From Larix kaempferi (taxonomy: Eukaryota; Streptophyta; Pinopsida; Pinales; Pinaceae): a stretch of 64,000 nt of DNA. Position numbers and translations under genes: made by a program. The stretch spans positions 28,062,501 through 28,126,500 of the forward strand of contig BSBM01000299.1 in the NCBI GenBank assembly GCA_027924585.1. Direction: 5' to 3'. Of the stretch, positions 35,190-45,244 are shown piece after piece (the first letter of the stretch is position 1; each line of letters begins with the position of its first letter). A model generated the notes under the pieces. That model ran no database searches, was not told the origin of the DNA, and saw nothing but the letters and a program-made list of their open reading frames with translations.

Positions 35190-38100
35190 TACAGTACCCC
35201 GACGTACCCAAGTACCCTATTTCAAAAAGTTGTGTACCCGTACCCGTCCCAGTACCCAAGTACCCTGGCAACTTAGCCTAAAACCTACTGTTGACACCAG
35301 GTCTGAGGAAACCTAAAATTTTTGCTAAAAGGTCCTAAGAGAAGAAATCATCACAAAAAAGGTTGAGTTGAAGGCTTTTATATAAAAGTATAAAAGAAAA
35401 ACCCATATTTATAAAGTCCGCCAGCTAATATATGTAAGGGTTAAGCCCCAGTCAAGTTCTGTCAGCGGAGATATTATAGATCAAGATCAACGGTTAATAT
35501 CAACCCCGCGTCGCCAATGTAATCGTCAACAAACAGTGGAAGGTGGTAGCGGACATAATACCACCAAGGCACGTGTCCGATATTCATTCATCCGCGCATG
35601 GATAAAGTGGTATCAGAAACCACTATAGCACCGCGCGGAACCACCCATTATGGAAATGTGGAAAGATACCTTACGTGGCAAGATGGGACCCAACACGTGG
35701 CAAACAGGGAAAGCTTGGTAGGGCCATGGTACGTGGCATCATATTTTACAATGATCGGAAGGTTGATACATAACTAAATAAAATCAACGGCCAACGTTTC
35801 ATCCGCGGCCAGAAACATGCACACGGGATTGTTGGCCTTTATGAAGAAAAGGCCTTTAATTTTCAATAATTTGCCTAAGTATGAGGAAGAGCATTTGATT
35901 AACTTTTGGCCAAAATTGAAACTTTATGAGAATGAGGTTTTAATTTTATAATCTAGACTAAATTCAAGACTTTATAAAGGTGACTTTGGTGAATATGCCA
36001 AAAGATTTAATTAAAAAAGGAGCAAAAAGAATATTAAGCGCCCAACAACACCAAGGGCTTGTCAAGTGACCAAGAGCCGAACCAAGGGGTCCCACATAGC
36101 CTTTCCGCATCCCTCAATAGCTCGAAATTCAAAATTATAAAGCGGTCGCGGATGAAATACCACGGGAGCACGTGGCACATTATTATTCATCCGCGTCAAC
36201 GTGACGGTGGTATTATAAACCACCTTCCGCCCACGCGGAACCGCCATCCTCGAAGGTAAAGCGCCCAATAGCAAGTGTTATGTGTTATTAAGAGTTGTGC
36301 GCGGTGGGGTATATAAGCACCACAATTATTTCTTGCTCAACCAATGTGGGATATATCCCGTAGAGAAAATCAAATGGGATAAGTATAAGACGTTTTTGAG
36401 AAAATGCCTGTTTTAGTCACCATTTTCTAGAAGCTGTTTCCGCCAAACCGAGAAGAATTTTCATAAACTGAAAGAGGTTTTTCTTCAGCACGGGCCAATC
36501 TTCAAAAACCTCTCTCAGTTTTTACACAGGTATTATGGTTTAAGAGAATCGAAGTCATCTTCACGGGGCAATTTTCCAGAATTTCAGTTTACTGTTTTAG
36601 TCATCAACTTCAAAGAGCTGGTTCTTCCAAATGAAGATGAATTTTCAGAAACTGAAAGAGGTTTTTCTTCAGCACATGCCTAGTTACAAAAACCTCTCTC
36701 AAAATGTACACAAGTATCTCCACTTGAGATATACAGCCAGTTCTTTGAAGCCTATTTTTCAGCAAATTTAGTTCCTAAAATAAAAAAATAAGTTGTAACT
36801 GTTTCTATTTTTAGAGTTTCAGTTAGGTTTTGAATTCACGATTAGGTATAGGCCATCTTTCTATATATTGATATGTAAAAGACATGTAAAGGGGGGATTT
36901 TTCAGAGAAAAAGGATTCCCGTTCTGGGTTTTTGAGGTTTATTCCAGAAGTTAATAAAGATTTCAGAGTTGAGCATATTTTTATCAAAGATTCATGTGTT
37001 GTTTTAAAATTACAGTCCGTACTTTCCCTTTCTTTACATGTGCATGTCAATCTTCTTTGTCATTCTTGCCATTATGTCTTTCTTCTATGCTTGAATGAAA
37101 GTCTAAAATAAATTGAGATTCATATTTTCCATGCCTCAGTTTATTGCATTCAAGTATCCACCTGCTTCTCCAAAGTTAACAGTGGATTCATCCGAAAATT
37201 GATACCCATTGTTGATGGATTGTCATTAATTCTTTCCTGTCACCTGCAAAATCTTATTGACTGTAATAAAACAGCTATCTTGCCTTTGTACAAACATTTG
37301 TTTGGCTGCTGATCTATTATTTTTTTGTTTCTTGACTCCATTGCCCAATGATATCTTATTTCCTGTTGATCTAACCACATTATTCGAAGCCTACAAGTTT
37401 TTATTATTATTTTACAAATTGGCCATTGAGTTTATTGTCAAACTGCTGTTGTGGTGACATTGGATAGCAGATTTGCTGAGAGAGCCCTCTCTGACTGAAA
37501 GAGGCCAACTTTCAGTCTAAAGATTGGTTTGAAATAGGTTACCTCGGGGTTTCTTTGATACAGCCCAAGGAAAATCCGAGTGCTAACATTTTGGCGCCGT
37601 TGCCGGGGAACGAGGGTTTCATTTTCCCTGGGTATGAACGACAAAGTTTTCAGTTTTGATTGTTGATGGTGAACAACGATCAAACATCAGTAAGGCTGTA
37701 CATCTTTCACCTGGCGACTCCATCCTCAAGAATCCAAATTTCAGTGACTCCATTGGCGGCATGATCCAAAATCAAGTCTTTAAAGAGAACCGACAGACTC
37801 CGCTGGGAAATGAGCTCATTGTGAAGACATGGAAAGGCATGATGAAAAGACAAGGTACTCAAGTTTCAGTTTTCTCCAAGACATATTATCCTTTCTTGTA
37901 AATCTTTTCCTGTCTTTTCCTAAGCTTGGCAAAAGAATTTCTCATTGTTTACTATATTCGAAAAAAGACCATAGATTTACTCCTGTATACCCTTCTTTAG
38001 AAACTAAAAATGTGTCTTCATTCTGTACATATGATTTTGATCAAGATCTTTTACTTGAACCGCATGACAGTAAGGATCAGCCTTATAAACCTCATGATAC

Positions 38101-41100
38101 TAAAGCTGATAATACATCCTCTTTACATGGTTCAGTTTCTTCCAATATCCAAAACCGATATATGCCACTTCACCTACCTCATGTTCTCCATGATTATCCC
38201 CCTAAATACCATAAATACCTTCCTAAATTCGATGGAGAAATCAAAGGCTTTACTGCTGAGAAACATCTTCAAGGTTTTGAAAATTTTCTGGATCTGTTCG
38301 AAGTGGATCAGGATGATGTTTGTATGAGGATTTTTGCCCAAACTTTCTAGGGAGATGTGAAGAAATGGTTTCGCCATTTACAGCCAGAGTCTATAGACAC
38401 ATGGCAGGGGTTTTCTGAGGTCTTCTTGAATTTTTGGGGTAAGAGGAGGTCATGGGACCTATTCCTTTCAGAATTTTACTCTATGAGGGTGCAGGAAGGG
38501 GAATCCTTATCCAGTTTCAACAGGAGGTTTGCCAGCGCCTATTATGATATGCCGAAAGAAATTCAGCCCCTAGAGAATGCTGCCAAGTTACATTATGTAT
38601 CTATTTTTCATTCTGATTTCTCTTTCCTTCTCTTGGAAAGAAATCCCTCCAGTTTACAACATATGTTCGTTGATGCTTTAGAAGTTGAAGATAATCTTAG
38701 AATGTCCAGGAAATTATCGAGCAAAGAAAATGATGAGAGGATTGAAGAAGAATGTGGGTTCGAAGAGAAGTATGGACAAGGAGAAATGGCTTGGCATTCC
38801 AGTTTTTCCCATGACAAACAAAGAGATCATCAGCTGGGTGATGTGACAGAAAAAGGTAACTCTGACTTGTTTTATGTCAATTACAATCAGCCTGCTAAAA
38901 ATTCTGTTAGTGAGGGTTTTAAAGAAAATTTCAGTCCACCTAAATTTGATGAGTATGAAGAAGATTGCTTGGATATGGCATCGGTTGAAAACTTTATAAG
39001 TTCCATGGCGGTTGGTGAAGAAAATCTGATCACTATCCATGATCAGACCTCTGAAAATAAACATGCTGAAAGTGACTATCTACCCCTCTGTTATGCTTCA
39101 TTCGAATTGATAAAACAAAAAATTAAGGCTTCTAATCAAAAACAGAAATCTATGATGGAGAGCTCCATAAACTTTTTTGAAAGTGGAATTAAAGAGGAAG
39201 AGGAACAAATATGTCATCGATCCCAAAGAGCTGGAGTTTGCCATAGGGTAGAAAAGTGCCAAACAGAAAACCAGGTCTCCATTTCGCATTCAGAAATTCT
39301 GTATCAAGAAGAATCTATTGCACTTGATGTCATTGAAAAATTTAATGATGGTTCTGCTGTTTTTGATGAAGAAGGGCAAGTTTTAAATTCTGAATTTTCA
39401 AATGAAATTGGTGATGGCCTTTGTATCTTTTCTCCTGAGCCGGATAAGAATTTTCTTCAGTCTTGTCAGTGGTCGTCTAATTCAGAAGAAGGTCAGATAA
39501 GTTTCTCTCCATGTGACATTATTTCAGAAGCTGTGGGTCTAGAGGACTTTATTTTATTTGATTCACTTAAAAAACAATACATCAGTACTTCTCTCGGAAT
39601 ACAAGAAACAGAACAGGCCTCAAATAATGCTGCTGATTTTTCCTTAAACAAGAAAGGCAGATGCCTCCATAGTATTTCCAAAATTTCTCCTCTATCTGAA
39701 GATGAAATAGATCAGCTCCTGAAAGGTCATATTACAGCTCCAGTAATGTCGGGTCTGCATTGTTCACACAGTCCAGGGTATGTAAGTGAAACCTCTTCCA
39801 TTTTTAAACATGTAAATCTGAATCTAAACACTGACAGTCATAATGATCCTTTGAAAGAACCTATTTATGATGATGATTCTCCACCACGGGATCAGCTATT
39901 AGACATCATTTCTTTCTGTCAAGAAGATAGGATTGACATGATTAATGATCTTGAAGGATGTTTGTTGTTTGAAGATGTTTTGGATAATGATGTGGATAAG
40001 TATAAAGATGGGATAGATGACATACCAAAAAGGGAACCAGAGATGTTCACGCTTGAGGAAGATCCAGTCAACACTCAGGTATTAGAATATCATGCCCCCC
40101 TATGCACTCTCATCAATCCACAGTTGAGTAGTCTTGTAGGTCAACTGGAAAGAGATATTTCCATTCTTGTTAAATCTCAAGACGAGATAATATTTCAAAC
40201 ATTTGAAGATCCTTATGCTAATTTACTACAGTATAAGGGGAAGATGAATTTTCTTACATTTGTGGGACATGAACTCATTATCAGAGAATGTTTGGAGTGG
40301 TTTGTTTTATGTCTTCTTTACTCACTCAAAAGGAATGCAAGCCATAGTCGAGCCGATGGTCAGTTATTAGATTGGCTTCATTGGCACTTTTGTGTCATTT
40401 GATTTAGCAGTCACGTTTCAGCAGAGTAGGGTAGGTAGGAGGAATAAGTTTGCCCGGCAAACATTTTTTCAGTATGTACATCATTGTTTTCAGTTTAATT
40501 CCAGCATGTATGTTTCAGTGTTCAGCAGTTATCGGTTTTCAGCTACAGTTTTTGGATGGAGGAGTGGTTACAGGTTACAGGTTGCAGTTTTCAGGATTGG
40601 GAGCCGCCCAATGGTCAGGCACATGGTCTACGGTGTTCTTTGCTACCTCACAGGGAGGATAGCATCCCCAGTTGGAGCCAGTTGTTGACACCAGGTCTGA
40701 GGAAACCTAAAATTTTTGCTAAAAGGTCCTAAGAGAAGAAATCATCACAAAAAAGGTTGAATTGAAGGCTTTTATATAAAAGTATAAAAGAAAAACCCAT
40801 ATTTATAAAGTCCGCCAGCTAATATATGTAAGGGTTAAGCCCCAGTCAAGTTCCGTCAGCGGAGATATTATAGATCAAGATCAACGGTTAATATCAACCC
40901 CGCGTCGCCAATGTAATCGTCAACAAACGGTGGAAGGTGGTAGCGGACATAATACCACCAAGGCACGTGTCCGATATTCATTCATCCGCGCATGGATAAA
41001 GTGGTATCAGAAACCACTATAGCACCGCGCGGAACCACCCATTATGGAAATGTGGAAAGATACCTTACGTGGCAAGATGGGACCCAACACGTGGCAAACA

Positions 41101-43329
41101 GGGAAAGCTTGGTAGGGCCATGGTACGTGGCATCATATTTTACAATGATCGGAAGGCTGATACATAACTAAATAAAATCAATGGCCAACGTTTCATCCGT
41201 GGCCAGAAACATGCACACGGGATTGTTGGCCTTTATGAAGAAAAGGCCTTTAATTTTCAATAATTTGCCTAAGTATGAGGAAGAGCATTTGATTAACTTT
41301 TGGCCAAAATTGAAACTTTATGAGAATGAGGTTTTAATTTTATAATCTAGACTAAATTCAAGACTTTATAAAGGTGACTTTGGTGAATATGCCAAAAGAT
41401 TTAATTAAAAAAGGAGCAAAAATAATATTAAGCGCCCAACAACACCAAGGGCTTGTCAAGTGACCAAGAGCCGAACCAAGGGGTCCCACATAGCCTTTCC
41501 GCATCCCTCAATAGCTCGAAATTCAAAATTATAAAGCGGTCGCGGATGAAATACCACGGGAGCACGTGGCACATTATTATTCATCCGCGTCAACGTGACG
41601 GTGGTATTATAAACCACCTTCCGCCCACGCGGAACCGCCATCCTCGAAGGTAAAGCGCCCAATAGCACATGTTATGTGTTATTAAGAGTTGTGCGCGGTG
41701 GGGTATATAAGCACCACAATTATTTCTTGCTCAACCAATGTGGGATATATCCCGTAGAGAAAATCAAATGGGATAAGTATAAGACGTTTTTGAGAAAATG
41801 CCTGTTTTAGTCACCATTTTCTAGAAGCTGTTTCCGCCAAACCGAGAAGAATTTTCAGAAACTGAAAGAGGTTTTTCTTCAGCACGGGCCAATATTCAAA
41901 AACCTCTCTCAGTTTTTACACAGGTGTTACGGTTTAAGAGAATCGAAGTCATCTTTACGGGGCAAGTTTCCAGAATTTCAGTTTACTGTTTTAGTCATCA
42001 ACTTCAAAGAGCTGGTTCTTCCAAATGAAGATGAATTTTCAGAAAATGAAAGAGGTTTTTCTTCAGCACATGCCTAGTTACAAAAACCTCTCTCAAAATG
42101 TACACAGGTATCTCCACTTGAGATATACAGCCAGGTCTTTGAAGCCTATTTTTCAGCAAATTTAGTTCCTAAAATAAAAAAATAAGTTGTAACTGTTTCT
42201 ATTTTTAGAGTTTCAGTTAGGTTTTGAATTCACGATTAGGTATAGGCCATCTTTCTATATATTGATATGTAAAAGACATGTAAAGGGGGGATTTTTCAGA
42301 GAAAAAGGATTCCCGTTCTGGGTTTTTGAGGTTTATTCCAGAAGTTAATAAAGATTTCAGAGTTGAGCATATTTTTATCAAAGATTCATGTGTTGTTTTA
42401 AAATTACAGTCCGTACTTTCCCTTTCTTTACATGTGCATGTCAATCTTCTTTGTCATTCTTGCCATTATGTCTTTCTTCTATGCTTGAATGAAAGTCTAA
42501 AATAAATTGAGATTCATATTTTCCATGCCTCAGTTTATTGCATTCAAGTATCCACCTGCTTCTCCAAAGTTAACAGTGGATTCATCCGAAAATTGATGCC
42601 CATTGTTGATGGATTGTCATTAATTCTTTCCTGTCACCTGCAAAATCTTATTGACTGTAATAAAACAGCTATCTTTCCTTTGTACAAACATTTGTTTGGC
42701 TGCTGATCTATTATTTTTCTGTTTCTTGACTCCATTGCCCAATGATATCTTATTTCCTGTTGATCTAACCACATTATTCGAAGCCTACAAGTTTTTATTA
42801 TTATTTTACAAATTGGCCATTGAGTTTATTGTCTACTGCTGTTGTGGTGACATTGGATAGCAGATTTGCTGAGAGAGCCCTCTCTGACTGAAAGAGGCCA
42901 ACTTTCAGTCTAAAGATTGGTTTGAAATAGGTTACCTCGGGGTTTCTTTGATACAGCCCAAGGAAAATCCGAGTGCTAACACCTACTTTTACTTTATTGT
43001 ATTTTTTAGATTGTGTTGGCTTGTTTCTTTGTGGCCTGGAAACAATTTCTGGCACAAACAGACCGCATGATATATAATGAATTATGACTTACCAATGGAT
43101 GATATTCATGCCCCCCCTCAACATGTCCATGTTCCCTACAATGTTTTTTAGCTGTTGAGATCAGTAACCTTCTCTTATTAAATCCCCTACATCGATTGCA
43201 AGGACAATAACATTTTCCATCACCCCTTCTTTCCACTCCATCCCACAACCTAGCAAGCAATTCTCGATTTTGTTCAAGATGATCTTGATGACCTGTAACA
43301 TTATTGTTACGTGGCATTTTATTACTCAA
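25911..43329 (-). CDS. CACTA-2 TNP2-type transposase gene, about nine exons, intron 1 disrupted
   Basis: Exons as read by eye, all minus strand: 43329-43093, 30243-29846, 29652-29093, 28952-28540, about 28409-27952, 27840-27761, 27595-27177, 27000-26798 and 26663-25911. Most borders have GT donors and AG acceptors; the acceptor of the fifth exon is unclear. The first exon carries the Cys/His Transposase-associated domain, the middle exons the TNP2 core, then DUF4218 and DUF4216. This order is standard for plant CACTA transposases, which cut and rejoin element ends. A few stops (one in exon 2, one in exon 4, one in exon 8), plus a probable 1-base slip in exon 4, suggest recent decay. The first intron is 12.8 kb because LTR-B, with LTR-A inside it, landed there. 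Confidence 0.75.
27177..27595 (-). CDS. TNP2 gene exon 7: DUF4218 region
   Basis: It reads through RFLPSAFFNAQEHYLIHQVE, CGPIHARSMWMVERNLKFM and PEGSMMEGYMV, the usual run of the DUF4218 region that follows the TNP2 core in plant CACTA transposases. The open frame is uninterrupted across the exon. Borders are a GTAG acceptor at 27596 and a GTAATT donor at 27176. Confidence 0.75.
27761..30243 (-). CDS. TNP2 gene exons 2-6: TNP2 transposase core
   Basis: Exon 2 has an acidic stretch, then LFEGSPISVLTVVLLIMNLK. Exon 3 has YACPNDHILYYNQYE, CPICHSSRYR, YIPIIPRLQRLFRS, LSLAVDGVNPHAEM and NNIPPWMSIKREH. Exon 4 has IETLVDELLKLWNG, HDAPGLTHFCGLQTKGKFAC and CPVCG. Exon 5 has LPYYEHLLVVHLFDTMHIGK, and MHDWHIF at its end. 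Exon 6 has LPVSLPDNFDNNVKQVI. These match the TNP2 family in order and spacing. The Asp in AVDGVNP and in LFDTMHIGKN are at positions conserved in the family. Catalytic assignment is inferred. Confidence 0.75.
30654..30702 (+). promoter_or_regulatory. Conserved hairpin, copy 3
   Basis: Arms at 30654-30666 and 30690-30702, with a 23-base loop whose sequence differs from the other copies. It is about 700 bases before the gene start at 31404. Arm conservation with a variable loop suggests selection on the paired form or recent common ancestry. Confidence 0.7.
31404..33417 (+). pseudogene. LTR-B coiled-coil protein gene, one frameshift and two in-frame stops
   Basis: It starts MGKSGKTNRIEPTELNW and is clearly the same family as 20144-21979, at roughly two-thirds identity across the N-terminal ~220 residues by eye. 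A frameshift near 32015 moves the reading to the frame used from there to 33417. Stops at 32362 (TGA) and 33082 (TAA) interrupt it; at the latter the sister gene has Gln, so it is a C-to-T change. Conserved blocks are the N-terminal domain, SPIT(I/V)LSDDEGYLLEE, KTRSKNKLRLNMKKLLNP and the C-terminal coiled coil ending with KDL. The conserved basic block may bind nucleic acid, but that is a guess. Function unknown. Confidence 0.7.
33418..35288 (+). other. 3' part of LTR-B, with (TA)n and GTACCC repeats
   Basis: The first ~430 bases align with the region downstream of the minus copy's gene (for example GGTTCGATTTTTGG-like and GAACTT(C/T)AA stretches). The next ~1.3 kb is absent from the minus copy. 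It contains a (TA)n tract at 35149-35186 and GTACCC-type short repeats at about 35195-35265. No gene is present. Confidence 0.5.
35289..37588 (+). repeat. LTR-A 5' LTR
   Basis: 2300 bases, TG...CA. U3 holds five ACGTG-type boxes: CACGTG at 35570, 35694 (in CACGTGG) and 36169, and ACGTGG at 35673 and 35731. A TATA box TATATAAG lies at 36310-36317, and an AATAAA poly-A signal at 36953-36958. Transcription would start near 36340. The small frames at 36059-36259 and 36062-36274 are repeated identically in the other LTR and are not genes. Confidence 0.9.
37592..37609 (+). promoter_or_regulatory. LTR-A primer-binding site (tRNA-Asp)
   Basis: TGGCGCCGTTGCCGGGGA lies 3 bases after the 5' LTR. It is complementary to the 3' end of plant tRNA-Asp(GUC), the usual primer of Athila-type elements. 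Confidence 0.85.
37656..40402 (+). CDS. gag: LTR-A gag-like protein with an in-frame UAG
   Basis: The main frame, 37829-40402, carries a retrotransposon gag domain. LPKFDGEIKGFTAEKHLQGF and DVCMRIFAQTF are followed by an in-frame TAG at 38348, then GDVKKWFRHL, WQGFSEVFLNFWGKRR and SLSSFNRRFASAYYDMP. The stop sits in the middle of the conserved domain, where related proteins usually have a sense codon, so it either inactivates the protein or is read through. An upstream frame, 37656-37901, is in another register and may be the original N-terminus. The C-terminal ~500 residues are acidic, without a zinc knuckle or any pol motif. Assembly into particles with an autonomous partner's proteins is the likely original role. 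Confidence 0.7.
40403..40682 (+). other. LTR-A interior between gag and 3' LTR
   Basis: A purine-rich run at about 40423-40447 lies ~235 bases before the LTR, and a shorter one (AGGGAGGA) lies at about 40652. Neither abuts the LTR as a standard polypurine tract does. No coding sequence is supported. Confidence 0.4.
40683..42981 (+). repeat. LTR-A 3' LTR
   Basis: Nearly identical to 35289-37588, with its TATA box at 41704-41710. Differences are scattered substitutions plus a small indel near 42834. Confidence 0.9.
43093..43329 (-). CDS. TNP2 gene exon 1: Transposase-associated domain
   Basis: It starts at ATG 43329 (MSNKMPRNNNV) and includes NRELLARLWDGVERR, CYCPCNRCRG and KHCREHGHVEGGHEYHPLV, the Cys/His pattern of the plant Transposase-associated domain. 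It ends in a GTAAGT donor at 43092. The downstream intron is interrupted at 43060/43061 by LTR-B. The start lies 1.23 kb from the CACTA-2 end, the usual place for this gene. Confidence 0.8.
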
Positions 43330-43334
43330 ACCCT

Positions 43335-43770
43335 AAGAACAAAGTACAAGCAAACCCAAGTATATGATGAGTCTTCTTTTCCACAAGGGTTAGAACCAAA
43401 TCCACAATATATGAGTCAACCCTAACTCAAGACAAGACCAAGTATATAATGAGTCTTCTTTTCCACAATGGTTAAAACCAAATCCACATGAGTAAAACCT
43501 AACTCAAGACAAGACCAAGTATATGATGATTCCTCTTTTCCACAATGGTTAAAACCAAATCCACATGAGTAAACCCTAAGTACTCAAGACAAGACCAAGT
43601 ATATGATGAATCTTCTTTTCCACAATAGTCAAAGCCAAATCCACAAGAGCAAACCCTAAGTGAGGGTAAACCCTAACTCAAAACAAAACCAAGTATATGA
43701 TGAATCTTCTTTTCAACAAGAGTCAAAGCCAAATCCACAAGAGAAAACACTAACTAGTGAGGGTAAACCC
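43335..43770 (-). repeat. Tandem array 1 (~75-bp units) in the TNP2 leader
   Basis: About five units share ACAAGACCAAGTATATGATG, TCTTCTTTTCCACAA and CCAAATCCACA, and several end in AAACCCTAA. They lie directly upstream of the transposase start codon (minus strand), within the expected 5' untranslated region. Confidence 0.7.
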
Positions 43771-43834
43771 TAACACAAGAGGACAAACTTGCTCCGACAA
43801 AGATTTACCAATGATAAACCAATTAGAAATTAAC

Positions 43835-44160
43835 CAAGAGAGAAGTCACCAAAGAGCAAGACCAAAATCCGAGACCAAGTGGGAAGATCCCCACAAAGGC
43901 ACAAGGCCAAAACCAAACCCTAAACAAAGAAACTAACCAAGAGATACTTCAAGAGAGAAGTCAAAAAAAGAGCAAGACCAAATTCCAAGACCAAGTGGGA
44001 AGATCCCCACAAAGGCACAAGGCCAAAAACCAAACCCTAAACCAAGAAATTAACCAAGAGATACTTCAAGAGAAGTCACCAAAGAGCAAGACCAAATTCC
44101 AAGACCAAGTGGGAAGATCCCCACAAAAGCACAAGGCCAAAAACCAAACCCTAATACTCC
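43835..44160 (-). repeat. Tandem array 2 (~115-bp units) in the TNP2 leader
   Basis: Three units share AAAGAGCAAGACCAAA, GACCAAGTGGGAAGATCCCC and CACAAGGCCAAAA, ending in CAAACCCTAA. The frame at 43995-44213 is a by-product of the array. Confidence 0.7.
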
Positions 44161-44236
44161 TCAGGAATTTCACATTTCTTGTCCAAGAGATTTGTGCGAG
44201 AGTGAGTGTGTGAGATTATGAACCTAGGCCTACATC

Positions 44237-44246
44237 TCTATTTATA
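44237..44246 (-). promoter_or_regulatory. TATA box of the CACTA-2 TNP2 promoter
   Basis: TATAAATAGA on the minus strand lies between the subterminal repeats and the leader arrays. A start site would fall near 44205, about 0.9 kb before the start codon. Confidence 0.6.
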
Positions 44247-44269
44247 TGAATGTTTGCAAATAATGGCCA

Positions 44270-44450
44270 CAAGCGTCGAATATGCGACGGCTCGTTTAGT
44301 ACACGTCGGCTATGCGACGGCTATACATATTTCATATATCTCCTCTATTAAACGTGCTCTCTTCACCGTCACTTAACCGACGTGTACTAAACGAGACGTC
44401 ACGTAACCGACGTTTACTAAACGCGCCGTCGCATAGCCGATGCTTGTTGC
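44270..44450 (-). repeat. CACTA-2 subterminal repeats
   Basis: CGTCGG(T/C)TA and complementary motifs are spaced about 25-35 bases apart: TCGGCTATGCGACGG, AACCGACGTGTACTAAACG, ACCGACGTTTACTAAACG and GTCGCATAGCCGA. They are GC- and CpG-rich compared with the surroundings, and are probably the transposase binding region. Confidence 0.7.
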
Positions 44451-44513
44451 CACATTTAAAAAAAAAAATTGTACACTTGTGTTTTTTGGTAAGTTTATAA
44501 AGATAAATCCACG

Positions 44514-44559
44514 CACCGTCGGATTTTTCCGTCGGATTTTGGGTCAAAATGTAGTAGTG
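44514..44559 (-). repeat. CACTA-2 terminal inverted repeat (the one clear end)
   Basis: Read on the minus strand from 44559 the end is CACTACTACATTTTGACCC, followed by AAAATCCGACGG and a second ATCCGACGG. The bases just beyond it are TCC. The partner end is not recognisable near 9240. Confidence 0.75.
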
Positions 44560-45240
44560 TCCCGACCTGTGTATGCATAGTTACATGGTAAGGACGGAAC
44601 AAATGCAGGTGGAAAAAACTCTTTTTATTAAGCTAGTCCTCAATGAAACTAGTAATGGTATGGTTTCAAATTTCAAGAATTGATCCAATGATATTATAAG
44701 ATGGAATTATGGGCCACTAGATTTCTATGTGGAAGACTGGTATCTATATCATCCTTCCACTTTGCCATACCTAGCTTCCTCATCTCTATTCTACTTGCTC
44801 CAAACTCTAAATCAATGAATTGAATGCATACTTATAAAATTATTGTGGGTTAGGGACAAAAAGGAAAGCAAATGGCACCCCTTACCATGCAAGAGGGAAC
44901 CCACAAGACCTTTAGTACAGCCAGCGATTCACCTAGATATTAATTCTATTGTACCCAAGATGCTTTTGGAGGTCCTCTTTTTTGGCATAACCATTCTCCA
45001 TATATCCATACTGTGCAAATATCATTGGCTTGGGGTATCTCTACTGCTGAGTTTAAGACTCATTTAAGGTTTCTATGAATCCCCTTGGTCAATTTTCATT
45101 TATGCTACAGGATACTGGTGACTCAAAAGTAAATGATTTCACCAAAATATGCTTGAGGAGGCCTATAGGCCTTACACTACCACAGCCCTTGATTGCCGCA
45201 TTATCTCTATGCATAAAAATCATTTTATTTCCTGCATCTT
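44560..45240. other. CACTA-1 interior, unrecognised
   Basis: AT-rich sequence with only short, unsupported frames. No repeats or gene signatures were noticed. Confidence 0.4.
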
Positions 45241-45244
45241 ATTG

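Larger units (their letters stand above)
35289..42981 (+). mobile_element. LTR-A: complete non-autonomous Ty3-type LTR retrotransposon, 7.7 kb
   Basis: Two 2.3-kb LTRs (35289-37588 and 40683-42981) start TGTTGACACC and end GTGCTAACA. The flanks are CCTAC at 35284-35288 and 42982-42986. The primer site at 37592 matches the 3' end of tRNA-Asp, as in plant Athila/Tat-type elements. The interior encodes only a gag-like protein, with no protease, reverse transcriptase or integrase, so the element depends on a partner for movement. About 20-25 differences between the LTRs by eye, about 1 percent, make it the youngest insertion here. Confidence 0.9.
30361..43060 (+). mobile_element. LTR-B: gene-bearing TG...CA element with GACCG duplication, split by LTR-A
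   Basis: It starts TGTTAAGTCA at 30361 and ends GGCACAAACA at 43060. The flanks are GACCG (30356-30360 and 43061-43065), a 5-bp target duplication as left by LTR retroelements. Removing LTR-A and one CCTAC leaves about 5.0 kb. The first and last parts show no direct repeat of each other, and no polymerase is present. It therefore looks like a solo LTR that contains a protein gene, or a retroelement class without ordinary LTRs. The same start and end sequences recur at 18969 and 19478. It sits in intron 1 of the TNP2 gene, opposite to the direction of that gene. Confidence 0.7.

Noticed and set aside
36059-36274. Small frames repeated at 41453-41668
   Set aside because: They are inside the two LTRs of LTR-A, open on both strands, and have no family match.
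43340-44160. Interstitial telomere repeat
   Set aside because: The AAACCCTAA motifs are single copies embedded in longer repeat units, not tandem telomere arrays.
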